Below, in pieces: positions 50,001 through 58,886 of a stretch of DNA of 64,000 nucleotides. Origin of the DNA: an uncultured Alcaligenaceae bacterium (GTDB lineage: Bacteria; Pseudomonadota; Gammaproteobacteria; Burkholderiales; Burkholderiaceae_B); NCBI GenBank assembly GCA_937908115.1, contig CALEQZ010000053.1, positions 1 through 64,000 on the forward strand, in the 5' to 3' direction. Every line of letters begins with the position of its first letter. Within the stretch, counting starts at the first letter, position 1. Under the pieces are notes generated by a model. It was not told where the DNA came from. It did not search any database and worked only from the letters and a program-made list of their open reading frames with translations. The translations under genes were made by a program, and so were the position numbers.

Positions 50001-50773
50001 GCGCGCAGCGGTCCGTCCCCGCCGGAAACGTCCCGGTCGCCCAGCCGGGCCCGGACCATCAGGGCCTTCATGTCGCGCACCGCCTTTTCCCAGCCGTCGA
50101 AGACCGCCTGGGCGACGATGGCGTGGCCGATGTTCAACTCGGCGATGCCGGGCATGGCAGCGATGGGCTGCACGTTGCCGTAGTGCAGGCCGTGACCGGC
50201 ATTGACGCGCAGGCCTTCGGCCAACCCCAGCGCGACGGCGCGCCGCAGGCGCGCCAGCTCCTGCTCGCGCGCATCGGGACCGGCTTCGGCGTAGGCACCG
50301 GTGTGCAGCTCGATCACGCGCGCGCCGGCCTTGACCGCGGCCTCGATCTGCCGCTCGTCCGGATCGATGAAAAGCGACACGCGTATGCCGGCATCATGCA
50401 GGCGCGCCACCGCCGCGGTCACGGCCGGCAGCGCGCCAGCCACGTCCAGGCCACCTTCGGTGGTCAGCTCGGTGCGCTTTTCGGGCACCAGGCAGACGTC
50501 GTGCGGCCGCACCGCGCAGGCGATGCCAAGCATTTCGTCGGTAATGGCGCATTCGAGGTTCATGCGCGTGCGCAGCTGCGGGCGCAGCGCATGCACGTCG
50601 GCATCCTGGATGTGGCGGCGATCCTCGCGCAGGTGCAGCGTGATCAGGTCGGCGCCAGCGTCCTCGGCGCGCAGCGCCGCGGCGATGGGATCGGGATAGG
50701 TCGTGTGACGCTGCTGGCGCAGCGTGGCCACGTGGTCGATGTTCACGCCCAGTTCTATCACGGCCGTCGTCAC
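49997..50773 (-). CDS. pdxJ: Pyridoxine 5'-phosphate synthase
   Basis: Condenses 1-deoxy-D-xylulose 5-phosphate and 3-amino-2-oxopropyl phosphate to pyridoxine 5'-phosphate, the last step of the DXP-dependent vitamin B6 pathway. The 258-residue TIM-barrel protein has the standard start IELGVNIDHVATLRQQRHT, DLITLHLREDRRHI (catalytic Glu/His), CLVPEKRTELTTEGGLDV and VNAGHGLHYGNV. It lies 6 bp downstream of the outer-membrane efflux gene stop. In many relatives recO precedes it and acpS follows; neither is adjacent here. Confidence 0.96.
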   Translation of the reverse strand: MTTAVIELGVNIDHVATLRQQRHTTYPDPIAAALRAEDAGADLITLHLREDRRHIQDADVHALRPQLRTRMNLECAITDEMLGIACAVRPHDVCLVPEKRTELTTEGGLDVAGALPAVTAAVARLHDAGIRVSLFIDPDERQIEAAVKAGARVIELHTGAYAEAGPDAREQELARLRRAVALGLAEGLRVNAGHGLHYGNVQPIAAMPGIAELNIGHAIVAQAVFDGWEKAVRDMKALMVRARLGDRDVSGGDGPLRA

Positions 50774-50779
50774 TCCTTG

Positions 50780-52354
50780 CTATTGCCCGGGTTCCGATGA
50801 CGCAGGCGCGCCCGGGGCGGCCTGCCCGGCGGCGCCCGCCGCGTCCACATCCTGCGCCGCGACGGTGGCCTCGTTCCAGCCGCCGCCCAGCGCCTTGTAC
50901 AGCTCCACGCGGTTGATGAGCGCCTGCAACCCAGCCCCGACCAGCGCCTGCTGCGCGTTGAACAAATCGACCTGCGCGGTCTGCACCTGCAAGTAGCTGT
51001 CGATACCGCCCTCATAGCGCAGGTTGGACAGCTCCAAGCGGCGCGCCGACGATTGTGCCAGCTCGCGCAGCGCCTCGATCTGCGCCGCATAGGTGGCTTC
51101 GCCGGCCAGGGCATCGGCCACTTCCCGGAAGGCCTGTTGGATGGCCTGCTCGTATTGGGCCACTGCGATGTTGCTGCGCGCACGCGCCAAGTCCAGCCCC
51201 GCCTGCAGGCTGCCGCCGGCGAAGATGGGCGTGGTGATCGACGGCGAATAGCTCCAGAACGTGCCGTTGCCCGAGAACAGATTCGACAGCGAGGGACTGG
51301 CCACGCCCAGCAGGCCGGTCAGCGAAATGGTCGGGAAGAACGCCGCCCGCGCCGCGCCGATATTGGCGTTGGCCGCGCGCAGCTGGTTCTCGGCCGCCAG
51401 GATGTCCGGCCGGCGCGTCAACAGGTCCGAAGGCAGGCCTGCCGGGATGGCCGCGAGCTGGCCGGCGTCGAACGGCGCCGGCTCGGGCAGGTCCGGTGGC
51501 AGCGGGCCGCCCAACAGCAGCACCAGGGCATTGACGGCCTGCTCCCTCGCGCGGGCGAACTGGGCGAGGTCGGCCGAAGCCGAATCCAGCAAGGTCTTGG
51601 CTTGCGCCAGTTCCAGCTCGGACGCCACGCCGCCATCGAATCGGCGCTTGACCAGGTCATAGGACGCCTGCCTGGCCTGCAGCGTGCGCTGGGTGAGCGC
51701 AAGCTGCTCCTCGGCCGCGCGCAAGTTGAAATACGCCTGCGCAACCTGCCCAACCAGGTTGATCTGCACGGCCCGCCGCGCCTGCTCGGTCGCCAGGTAC
51801 TGCTGCAGCGCCGCCTCGGACAGGCTGCGCAGCCGCCCGAACAGGTCGATCTCGAACGTCGTCAGGCCGACACCGGCCTGGTACTGGCTGCTGATCGAAC
51901 TGGAGTCCGGGCCGCCCGGGCGCAGGTCGCGCGGCAGCCGCTGGCGCGTGCCCTGCACGCCCGCGCCGATCGCAGGAAAGAGCTGGCCGCGCTGGATGCC
52001 GTACTGGGCGCGCGCCTCTTCGATGCGCTGCACGGCGATGCGCAGGTCGCGGTTGCCTTCCAGCGCCAGCCGCACCAATTCGCGCAGGCGCGGATCGCGG
52101 AAGAAGTCGCGCCAGCCGAGATCGGCCGCGGGCACCCCTTGGCCCGGCGCGACGGCCGGTGCCGGCTGGCGGCCGAGCGTGGCCTGCGTCTGCCCCTGCC
52201 CATACTGCAACTGGGGCTGGTCCGGCCAGGATTCGGGTACTGGCGCGGCCGGCCGCTGATATTCGGGAGCCAGGGAGCAGCCGGCCAGCAGCGCCAGCAA
52301 TGCAGCACCGCCCAGCTTTAGCCTTGCGTTTCGCATGGTTCGCTTCTCGGTCAT
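50780..52354 (-). CDS. RND efflux outer-membrane lipoprotein (OprM/NodT family)
   Basis: A 524-residue outer membrane factor. The signal (KLGGAALLALLAGCS) contains a lipobox LAGC, so it is lipidated. It has the repeated TolC-type domains: NRDLRIAVQRIEEARAQYGI, GEIDLFGRL-like FEIDLFGRLRSLSEAALQQY and a second half repeating it (AAENQLRAANANIGAARAAF). It forms the outer channel of the efflux pump encoded by the two upstream genes; its ATG overlaps the pump gene stop (ATGA). Confidence 0.94.
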   Translation of the reverse strand: MTEKRTMRNARLKLGGAALLALLAGCSLAPEYQRPAAPVPESWPDQPQLQYGQGQTQATLGRQPAPAVAPGQGVPAADLGWRDFFRDPRLRELVRLALEGNRDLRIAVQRIEEARAQYGIQRGQLFPAIGAGVQGTRQRLPRDLRPGGPDSSSISSQYQAGVGLTTFEIDLFGRLRSLSEAALQQYLATEQARRAVQINLVGQVAQAYFNLRAAEEQLALTQRTLQARQASYDLVKRRFDGGVASELELAQAKTLLDSASADLAQFARAREQAVNALVLLLGGPLPPDLPEPAPFDAGQLAAIPAGLPSDLLTRRPDILAAENQLRAANANIGAARAAFFPTISLTGLLGVASPSLSNLFSGNGTFWSYSPSITTPIFAGGSLQAGLDLARARSNIAVAQYEQAIQQAFREVADALAGEATYAAQIEALRELAQSSARRLELSNLRYEGGIDSYLQVQTAQVDLFNAQQALVGAGLQALINRVELYKALGGGWNEATVAAQDVDAAGAAGQAAPGAPASSEPGQ

Positions 52355-55300
52355 GCCTTGCCTTCCTGGCCATCGGATTGGCCGTCCGTTCGTGATGCGC
52401 CCGCGCGCTTGGCGGCCTGTTCTTGCTCGAAGGCCTTGGCTTCCGCGCCGAGCAGGCGCGGCTTGGTCTTGAACAGGCTGAGTACCACGACGAAGAAGGT
52501 CGGGACGAAAATCACGGCAAAGGGCGTCGCGGCCAGCATGCCGCCCAGCACGCCGAAACCGACCGCCTTTTGGCTGGCCGCGCCGGCGCCCGTGGCCATG
52601 GCCAGCGGCACCACGCCTAGGATGAAGGCGAGCGAGGTCATCAGGATGGGCCTGAAGCGCAGCTTGGCGGCCTCGACCGTGGCCTCGTACAACCCCGCGC
52701 CGCGCGCATAGGCGTCCTTGGCAAACTCCACGATCAGGATGGCGTTCTTGGCCGCCAGGCCGATCACGGTGACCATGCCGACCTGGAAGTACACGTCGTT
52801 GCTCATGCCCAGCACCGTCACCAGCGCAACCGCGCCCAGCATGCCCAGCGGTACGACCAGCATGACCGACAGCGGGATCGCCCAGCTTTCATACAGGGCG
52901 GCCAGCACCAGGAACACCACCAGCAGCGACAGGCCCAGCAGGATGGGCGCCTGGGCGCCGGCCTGGCGCTCCTGGTAGGACAGCCCGGTCCATTCGTAGC
53001 CGAAGCCGGGCGGCAGCTGCTGCATCAGCCGCTCCATCTCGGCCATGGCTTCGCCCGTGGAATAGCCCGGCGCGGCATCGCCGTTGATGCGGATCGACGG
53101 GTAGCTGTTGTAACGCACCACCTGCACCGGCCCATAGCCCCACTCGGCCTTGACGAAGGACGACAAGGGCACCATGTTGCCTTGCGCGTTGCGCGCGTTC
53201 AGCCGCAAGATGTCGTCGACCTGCATGCGGAACTGCGCGTCGGCCTGCACCCACACGTTCTGCATCCAGCCCATGTTGGGAAACTTGCCGATATAGGCCG
53301 AACCCAGGGCGGTCGACAACAGCGTGGCCGCTTCGGAAAAATCCACGCCAAGCGCCGCCGCCTTCTCGCGGTCGATGCTCAGCTTGAGCTGCGCCCCCGG
53401 CCCCAGGCCGCTGACGCGCACCTGCGCCAACACCGGGCTTTCCATGGCCAGCCCCATCAGCTGCGAGGCGGCCTGCATCAGGGCCGCGTTGCCCGCGCCG
53501 CTGCGGTCCTGCAGGCGGAAGTCGAAGCCGGTGGCGTTGCCCAGCGCCGAGATCGCCGGCGGCACCACGGTGAACACCATGGCGTCCTTGATGCCGGGCA
53601 GCAGCGCGCCGATCGCCCGCCCGGCGATGGCTTGGGCCGATTGTGACGGGTCCTTGCGTTCGGAAAAGTCCTTCAGCGGCACGAAGGCGATGGCCGCGTT
53701 CAGGCCGTTGCCGTTGAAGCTGAAGCCCTGCACCGTGACGATGTTCTCGGTCGTGGGCTGCTCCATGAAATACTTCTCGACCGCCTGGATGACTTCCATC
53801 GTGCGGTTGGCCGTGGACCCCGTGGGCAGCTCGATGTTGGCGACCACGTAGCCCTGGTCCTCCACCGGCAGGAAGCTGCTGGGCAGGCGCAGGTACAGCC
53901 ATCCCAGCGCAATCGCCAGCGCCAGGTAGATCACCATCATGCGCCCGGCCTTATGCAGTGTACGCGCCACCCAGCGCTGGTAGCGGTGCGTGGTCGTGTC
54001 GAAAGTGCGGTTAAACCAGCCGAAGAAGCCGCGCTTTTCGACGTGGTGCCCCTTGGGGATGGGCTTGAGGATGGTCGCGCAAAGCGCCGGCGTGAAGCTA
54101 AGTGCCAGGAACCCCGAAAACAGGATGGCCACGGCCATGGCTACCGAGAACTGGCGATAGATCACGCCGACCGAGCCGCTCATGAAGGCCAGCGGCAGGA
54201 AGACCGTGGTCAGCACCAGCGTGATGCCGACGATGGCGCCGCTGATCTGCGGCATGGCCTTGCGGGTCGCCTCCCGGGGCGACAGGCCTTCCTCGGCCAT
54301 GATGCGCTCGACGTTCTCGACCACCACGATGGCGTCGTCGACCAGGATGCCGATGGCCAGCACCATGGCGAACATGGTCAGCACGTTGATCGAGAAGCCC
54401 AGCGCCGACATCACCGCGAACGCGCCCAGGATGGCCACGGGCACCACCAGCGCCGGGATCACCGTATAGCGCACGTTCTGCAGGAACAGGAACATGACCA
54501 GGAAGACCAGCACCATGGCCTCGGCCAGCGTGTGCAGCACCTGCTCGATCGAGACCTCGACGTACGGCGAGGTGTCGTACGGGATCGCGTACTCGACGTT
54601 GGGCGGAAAGTAGCGCTTGAGCTCTTCCATCTGCGCGCGTACGCCCTTGGCGGTGGACAGCGCGTTGGCGTCCGGCGCCAGCACGATGGCGAACGCCGCG
54701 GTGGGCTGGCCGTTCAGGCGCGCGCCGAACTGGTAGTTGTCCGCGCCGACCTCGATGCGGGCCACGTCACGCAAGCGCACCGTGGCACCGCCCGGAGTGC
54801 TGCGCAGGATGATCGCGCCGAAGGCCTCGACCGTGCTCAGCTGGCCGTCGACCAGGACGGTGGCGGTCGTGCGTTGGTCCTCGGGGTTGGGCGGCGCGCC
54901 GATGCTGCCGGCCGAGATGAGCACGTTTTGCTGCGCGATGGCCCGGTTGACCTCGCTCATGCTCAGGTTGTAGCCGACCAGCTTGTCCGGATCGACCCAG
55001 ATGCGCATGGCGCGGGGAGCGGCAAACAACTGGAAGCGGCCGACGCCCGGTACCCGGGAGATCGGGTTCTGGATGTTGCGCTTGATGTAGTCGGCCAGCG
55101 CCGTCTGCCCCATCGATCCGTCGGTCGAGGACAGGGTGACCACCATCAGGAAGCCCGTGCTGCTCTGCTCAAAGCGCAGGCCCTGCTGGATCACGGCCTG
55201 CGGCAACTGCGCCGAGACGTTCGAGACGCGGTTTTGCACGTCCACCTGCGCCAGGTCGGGGTCGGTGCCGGGCGCGAAGGTGGCGGTGATCTGCGCCTGC

Positions 55301-55557
55301 CCGTAGGAATCGCTGACCGACTCGTAATACAGCAGGCCCTTGGCGCCGTTCAGTTCGTTCTCGATGATGCTGGTCACCTGCTCGGACACGTCCTGTGCCG
55401 ACGCGCCCGGATAGGTGGCGGTGATCTGGATGGCCGGCGGTGCCACGTCCGGGTACTGGGCGACCGGCATGTTGGGGATGGCCAGCACGCCCGCCAGCGC
55501 GATGAACAGGGCGACCACCCAAGCGAAGATCGGTCTGTCTATGAAAAATTGCGGCAT
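52351..55557 (-). CDS. RND multidrug efflux pump, inner-membrane subunit (AcrB/MexB type, HAE1)
   Basis: A 1068-residue proton-driven pump. It starts MPQFFIDRPIFAWVVALFIA, has the proton-relay Asp pair in IGILVDDAIVVVENVERIM about residue 400, the FMSGSVGVIYRQFSVAMAVA segment about 455, and LAAKNAILIVEFAKD about residue 960. The C-terminus has an added Lys/Arg/Gln-rich tail. It lies between the fusion-protein gene (70 bp upstream) and the outer-membrane gene. It expels hydrophobic drugs, detergents or similar compounds from the periplasm. Confidence 0.96.
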   Translation of the reverse strand: MPQFFIDRPIFAWVVALFIALAGVLAIPNMPVAQYPDVAPPAIQITATYPGASAQDVSEQVTSIIENELNGAKGLLYYESVSDSYGQAQITATFAPGTDPDLAQVDVQNRVSNVSAQLPQAVIQQGLRFEQSSTGFLMVVTLSSTDGSMGQTALADYIKRNIQNPISRVPGVGRFQLFAAPRAMRIWVDPDKLVGYNLSMSEVNRAIAQQNVLISAGSIGAPPNPEDQRTTATVLVDGQLSTVEAFGAIILRSTPGGATVRLRDVARIEVGADNYQFGARLNGQPTAAFAIVLAPDANALSTAKGVRAQMEELKRYFPPNVEYAIPYDTSPYVEVSIEQVLHTLAEAMVLVFLVMFLFLQNVRYTVIPALVVPVAILGAFAVMSALGFSINVLTMFAMVLAIGILVDDAIVVVENVERIMAEEGLSPREATRKAMPQISGAIVGITLVLTTVFLPLAFMSGSVGVIYRQFSVAMAVAILFSGFLALSFTPALCATILKPIPKGHHVEKRGFFGWFNRTFDTTTHRYQRWVARTLHKAGRMMVIYLALAIALGWLYLRLPSSFLPVEDQGYVVANIELPTGSTANRTMEVIQAVEKYFMEQPTTENIVTVQGFSFNGNGLNAAIAFVPLKDFSERKDPSQSAQAIAGRAIGALLPGIKDAMVFTVVPPAISALGNATGFDFRLQDRSGAGNAALMQAASQLMGLAMESPVLAQVRVSGLGPGAQLKLSIDREKAAALGVDFSEAATLLSTALGSAYIGKFPNMGWMQNVWVQADAQFRMQVDDILRLNARNAQGNMVPLSSFVKAEWGYGPVQVVRYNSYPSIRINGDAAPGYSTGEAMAEMERLMQQLPPGFGYEWTGLSYQERQAGAQAPILLGLSLLVVFLVLAALYESWAIPLSVMLVVPLGMLGAVALVTVLGMSNDVYFQVGMVTVIGLAAKNAILIVEFAKDAYARGAGLYEATVEAAKLRFRPILMTSLAFILGVVPLAMATGAGAASQKAVGFGVLGGMLAATPFAVIFVPTFFVVVLSLFKTKPRLLGAEAKAFEQEQAAKRAGASRTDGQSDGQEGKA

Positions 55558-55627
55558 GAATGCGGACTCTGGTGGCGGGTCTCACGAATCCGGCCGCTGC
55601 CTTTTGGGCGGCGGCCGGACGGTTGCG

Positions 55628-56881
55628 TCACTGCTTGGCCGGTTCGGACGGGCCGGCGGGCTGGCCCGCCTGGCCTTGCGCCTGCTGCCCCTGTCCGGGC
55701 CCTTGCGGCGCCTGCCCCTGCTGGGCCGCCCCATTGCCGGCCTGCCAAGCGACGGCCTGCACGGGTGCGCCGGGCCGGATCTTCTGGAATCCCTCGACGA
55801 TGACGACGTCGCCGGCGGACAAGCCCTCGGTGATCACCACGCGGTTGCCGACCACCGAACCGGTGGTCACCGGCACCTGGACCACGGTCCCGTCGCGCAC
55901 CAGCATCAGGTTTTCACGCCCGTCGGCCGTGCGCTGCAGGGCCTGCTGCGGCACCATGAGCGCCTGCTCGTTGACGCCCTCTTCCAGGCGCACGCGCACG
56001 TACATGCCCGGCAGCAGCACCTCGTCGGGGTTGGGGAATTCCGCGCGCAGGGTGACCTGGCCGGTGCCCGGATCGACCGAGATGCCGGTAAAGAGCAGCT
56101 TGCCCTCGTGTTCGTAGATCGAGCCATCCTCCAGCACGAGCTGCGCGCGGGCGGCATCGGCGCCGACCTTCTGCAGCGCACCGCTGGCAAACGCCTTGCG
56201 CAACCGCGCCAGTTCCGCGGTCGACTGCGTGAAGTCGACGTAGACGGGGTCAAGCTGCTGGACCACCGCCATCTGCGTGGCCGAAGTCGCCTCGACCAGC
56301 GCGCCCTCAGTCACCAGCGGCTGGCCGATGCGGCCGTCGATGGGGGAGACTACGTCGGTATAGCCCAGGTTGATCTTGGCGTTGGTCAGCGCCGCCTTGG
56401 CGGCTGCGACCGCGGCCTCGGCCTGGCGGGCCGCCGCCACGGCATTGTCATATTCCTGCTTGCTGACGGCATTGGCCTTGACCAGCGGCCCATAGCGCTG
56501 GGCCAGCTGCCGGGCGCTGTACAAGTCGGCCTCGGCCTGCTTCAGCTGCGCGGCGGCCTGGTCGTAGGCCGCCTGCAACGGGGCCGGGTCGATCTTGAAG
56601 AGCAGGTCGCCCGCCTTGACGTCGCCCCCCTGACGGAAGACGATCTTCTGCACGATGCCGGTCACACGCGCGCGGATCTGCGCTTCGCGCACGGCGTCGA
56701 CGCGCCCGGGCAACACCGACACGATGGGCGCGCGCTCGGGTTGCACGGTGACCGTGCTGACCTGCATCGGGCCTTGCTGCGGGGGCGCACCCTTGTCCCC
56801 GCAGGCGGCCAACGTCAAAGTGATGGCCGCAAGCCCTGCCATCGCGGCAGCTCGCGGCAAACGTGCGAATTGAAAAGGCAT
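55628..56881 (-). CDS. RND efflux periplasmic adaptor lipoprotein (AcrA/MexA type)
   Basis: A 417-residue membrane fusion protein. It has a lipobox LTLAACGDKG, the beta-barrel and lipoyl motifs (VRIRARVTGIVQKIVFRQGG-like AQIRARVTGIVQKIVFRQGG, then VSPIDGRIGQPLVTEGALV), and a coiled-coil hairpin (residues about 100-165) rich in Ala/Glu/Gln. The C-terminal 40 residues are Gln/Gly/Pro repeats (QQGQAPQGPGQGQQAQGQAG), not conserved. ATG at 56881 is chosen: the longer frame upstream has no signal. It is first in the tripartite operon. Confidence 0.93.
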   Translation of the reverse strand: MPFQFARLPRAAAMAGLAAITLTLAACGDKGAPPQQGPMQVSTVTVQPERAPIVSVLPGRVDAVREAQIRARVTGIVQKIVFRQGGDVKAGDLLFKIDPAPLQAAYDQAAAQLKQAEADLYSARQLAQRYGPLVKANAVSKQEYDNAVAAARQAEAAVAAAKAALTNAKINLGYTDVVSPIDGRIGQPLVTEGALVEATSATQMAVVQQLDPVYVDFTQSTAELARLRKAFASGALQKVGADAARAQLVLEDGSIYEHEGKLLFTGISVDPGTGQVTLRAEFPNPDEVLLPGMYVRVRLEEGVNEQALMVPQQALQRTADGRENLMLVRDGTVVQVPVTTGSVVGNRVVITEGLSAGDVVIVEGFQKIRPGAPVQAVAWQAGNGAAQQGQAPQGPGQGQQAQGQAGQPAGPSEPAKQ

Positions 56882-56932
56882 GGGGTATCTCTGTCCGGTT
56901 CCCGCTCGGCCGGCGGCCAACGCAGCGCCGAC

Positions 56933-56964
56933 GCGACATTTTTGCGAAAAATGGCGCAAGTATA
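56933..56964 (-). promoter_or_regulatory. RND operon promoter and overlapping operator-like palindrome
   Basis: ATTTTT-GCG-AAAAAT at 56938-56952 extends to 11-bp arms (56933-56943 and 56947-56957) with one mismatch. On the minus strand TATACT at 56959-56964 would be the -10, so the palindrome covers the start of transcription, typical of TetR or MarR repressor sites. A -35 match is poor. The regulator is not encoded next to it. Confidence 0.55.
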
Positions 56965-57138
56965 GAGGATGCGTCCCCTCCATATCGCCATACCCTGTTC
57001 GCCGCGCGGGACTTGTCCCGGCCCCCGACACGGAGGGCATTGCGCCCTGGCCGCCCGGTACGCGGGGACGGCGCGTCCAGCATAGCGCATGCCCTCGCCT
57101 GAAGGCGCGCCGCACGCGCCGGCGGCGGCAGCGCCCGC

Positions 57139-57933
57139 CTAGCCCAGCAGCAGTGCGTCGTCGGCCAGCTGCTCGCCGCGCACCCGCTCGAACATGGCCA
57201 GCAGGTCCGAGACGTCCATCCCGCGTCGCTGGTCGCCGGACACGTCCAGCACCACCCTGCCCTGGTGCAGCATGACCGTGCGGTCACCCACGTCCAGGGC
57301 CTGGCGCATGCTGTGCGTGACCATCATGGTGGTGAGCTGGTATTCGGCGACAACGCGCGCGGTCAGCTGCAGGACGAAGTCCGCGGTGCGCGGGTCCAGC
57401 GCCGCGGTATGTTCGTCCAGCAACAGGATGCGCGACGGCCGCAGCGCCGCCATCAGCAGGCTGACCGCCTGGCGCTGCCCGCCCGACAGCAAGCCGATGC
57501 GGTCGGACAGGCGGTTTTCCAGCCCCAGCCCCAGCGTGGCCAGGTGCGCGCGCATGTCTTCGCGCATGGCCGGCTTGACCGCCCGCGCCAGTCCCCGGCG
57601 CGCACCGCGCATATAGGCCAGCGCCATGTTCTCCTCTATGGTCAGGTCCTCGCAGGTCCCAGCCATCGGATCCTGGAACACCCTGGCCACCTTGCCTGCC
57701 CGTTCCCAAACCGGCTGGCGGGTCACGTCCTCGCCGTCGATCTCGATGCGGCCCGCATCGACCGGCAGGTCGCCCGAGACGGCGTTCAGGAAGGTCGACT
57801 TGCCGGCGCCGTTGGAACCGATGACCGTGACGAACTGCCCGCTCGGGATCTCCAGCGACAGGCCGCGCAGGGCACGGGTCTCGATCGGGGTGCCGGCGTT
57901 GAAGGTGATGTGCAACTCGTGCGCACGCAGCAT
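57139..57933 (-). CDS. TrpXYZ-like ABC transporter ATPase
   Basis: A 264-residue ATPase with Walker A GSNGAGKST, signature LLSGGQRQAVSLLMAAL and Walker B ILLLDEHTAALD. The HTAALDP form, with His in place of Pro after the catalytic Glu, is typical of the LIV/TrpZ-like group serving ABC_sub_bind receptors. It is the last gene of a leftward binding-protein, permease, ATPase operon, with a 1-bp gap after the permease stop. Confidence 0.9.
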   Translation of the reverse strand: MLRAHELHITFNAGTPIETRALRGLSLEIPSGQFVTVIGSNGAGKSTFLNAVSGDLPVDAGRIEIDGEDVTRQPVWERAGKVARVFQDPMAGTCEDLTIEENMALAYMRGARRGLARAVKPAMREDMRAHLATLGLGLENRLSDRIGLLSGGQRQAVSLLMAALRPSRILLLDEHTAALDPRTADFVLQLTARVVAEYQLTTMMVTHSMRQALDVGDRTVMLHQGRVVLDVSGDQRRGMDVSDLLAMFERVRGEQLADDALLLG

Positions 57934-57934
57934 G

Positions 57935-58822
57935 TCAGCTCCTTGCGCGCGGCTGCCGCCGGCGCAGCATAGGCAGCACCAGCGCCACCGTCACCAGCAC
58001 CGCCGTCACCAGGTTCAGGTCCTGCGCCTGCAGGCCGATGAATTCGCTGTTCAACGCCAGCGCCACGAAAAAGCGGTAGACGACGGCGCCCAGGATCACC
58101 GCCAGCGTGGCCCATACCAACTTGCGCGAAGGCAGTAGGCTTTCGCCGACGATGACCGCGGCCAGGCCGATGACGATGGTGCCCACCCCCATGGAAATGT
58201 CCGCGCCGCCCTGGGTCTGCGCGAACAATGCGCCTGCCAGGCCGACCAGCGCGTTCGACAGCGCCATGCCCGCCAGCACCATGCGCCCGGTGTGCACGCC
58301 TTGCGAGCGGGCCATGCGAGGGTTGGACCCCGTGGCGCGCATGGCCAGCCCCGTTTCGGTGGAAAAGAACCAATCCAGCGCGAACTTCGCCGCCGCCACG
58401 ACGACCACCAGCACCAGCGGTCGCAGAACGTAGTCGGCCACCGCCTCGACCTGCAGGATCGTAAAGACGGTCGGCTCCATGATGAGCGGCACGTTGGGCC
58501 GGCCCATGATTCGCAGGTTGACCGAATACAGCGCGATCATCATCAGGATGCTGGCCAGCAGGTCCATGATGCGCAGCCTGACGTTGAGCCAGCCGGTGGC
58601 CAGGCCGGCCAACGCGCCCGCGCCCGCTGCCGCGGCGCTCGCCAGGAACGGGTCGCTGCCGGCCGAGATCATGGTCGCGGCCACCGCTCCACCCAAGGGG
58701 AAGCTGCCGTCGACGGTCAGGTCCGGGAAACGCAGGATGCGAAAGGAAATCAGCACGCCCAGTGCGACCAGGGCGAAGATGAGCCCGATCTCGAAGGCGC
58801 CCAGCAGGGTATACAAAGACAT
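57935..58822 (-). CDS. TrpXYZ-like ABC transporter permease
   Basis: A 295-residue inner-membrane permease of the branched-chain/TrpY type: MSLYTLLGAFEIGLIFALVA start, FPDLTVDGSFPLGGAVAATM, and TGSNPRMARSQGVHTGRMVL loop. Around eight membrane segments are visible. It couples to the ATPase downstream and the receptor upstream. Confidence 0.9.
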   Translation of the reverse strand: MSLYTLLGAFEIGLIFALVALGVLISFRILRFPDLTVDGSFPLGGAVAATMISAGSDPFLASAAAAGAGALAGLATGWLNVRLRIMDLLASILMMIALYSVNLRIMGRPNVPLIMEPTVFTILQVEAVADYVLRPLVLVVVVAAAKFALDWFFSTETGLAMRATGSNPRMARSQGVHTGRMVLAGMALSNALVGLAGALFAQTQGGADISMGVGTIVIGLAAVIVGESLLPSRKLVWATLAVILGAVVYRFFVALALNSEFIGLQAQDLNLVTAVLVTVALVLPMLRRRQPRARS

Positions 58823-58886
58823 GGCGGCTGCGGCCGGGCGCCCCCGCCGCGCCCGCGGCGCGGCCTGCCCGGCCTAGGGAGAATTT

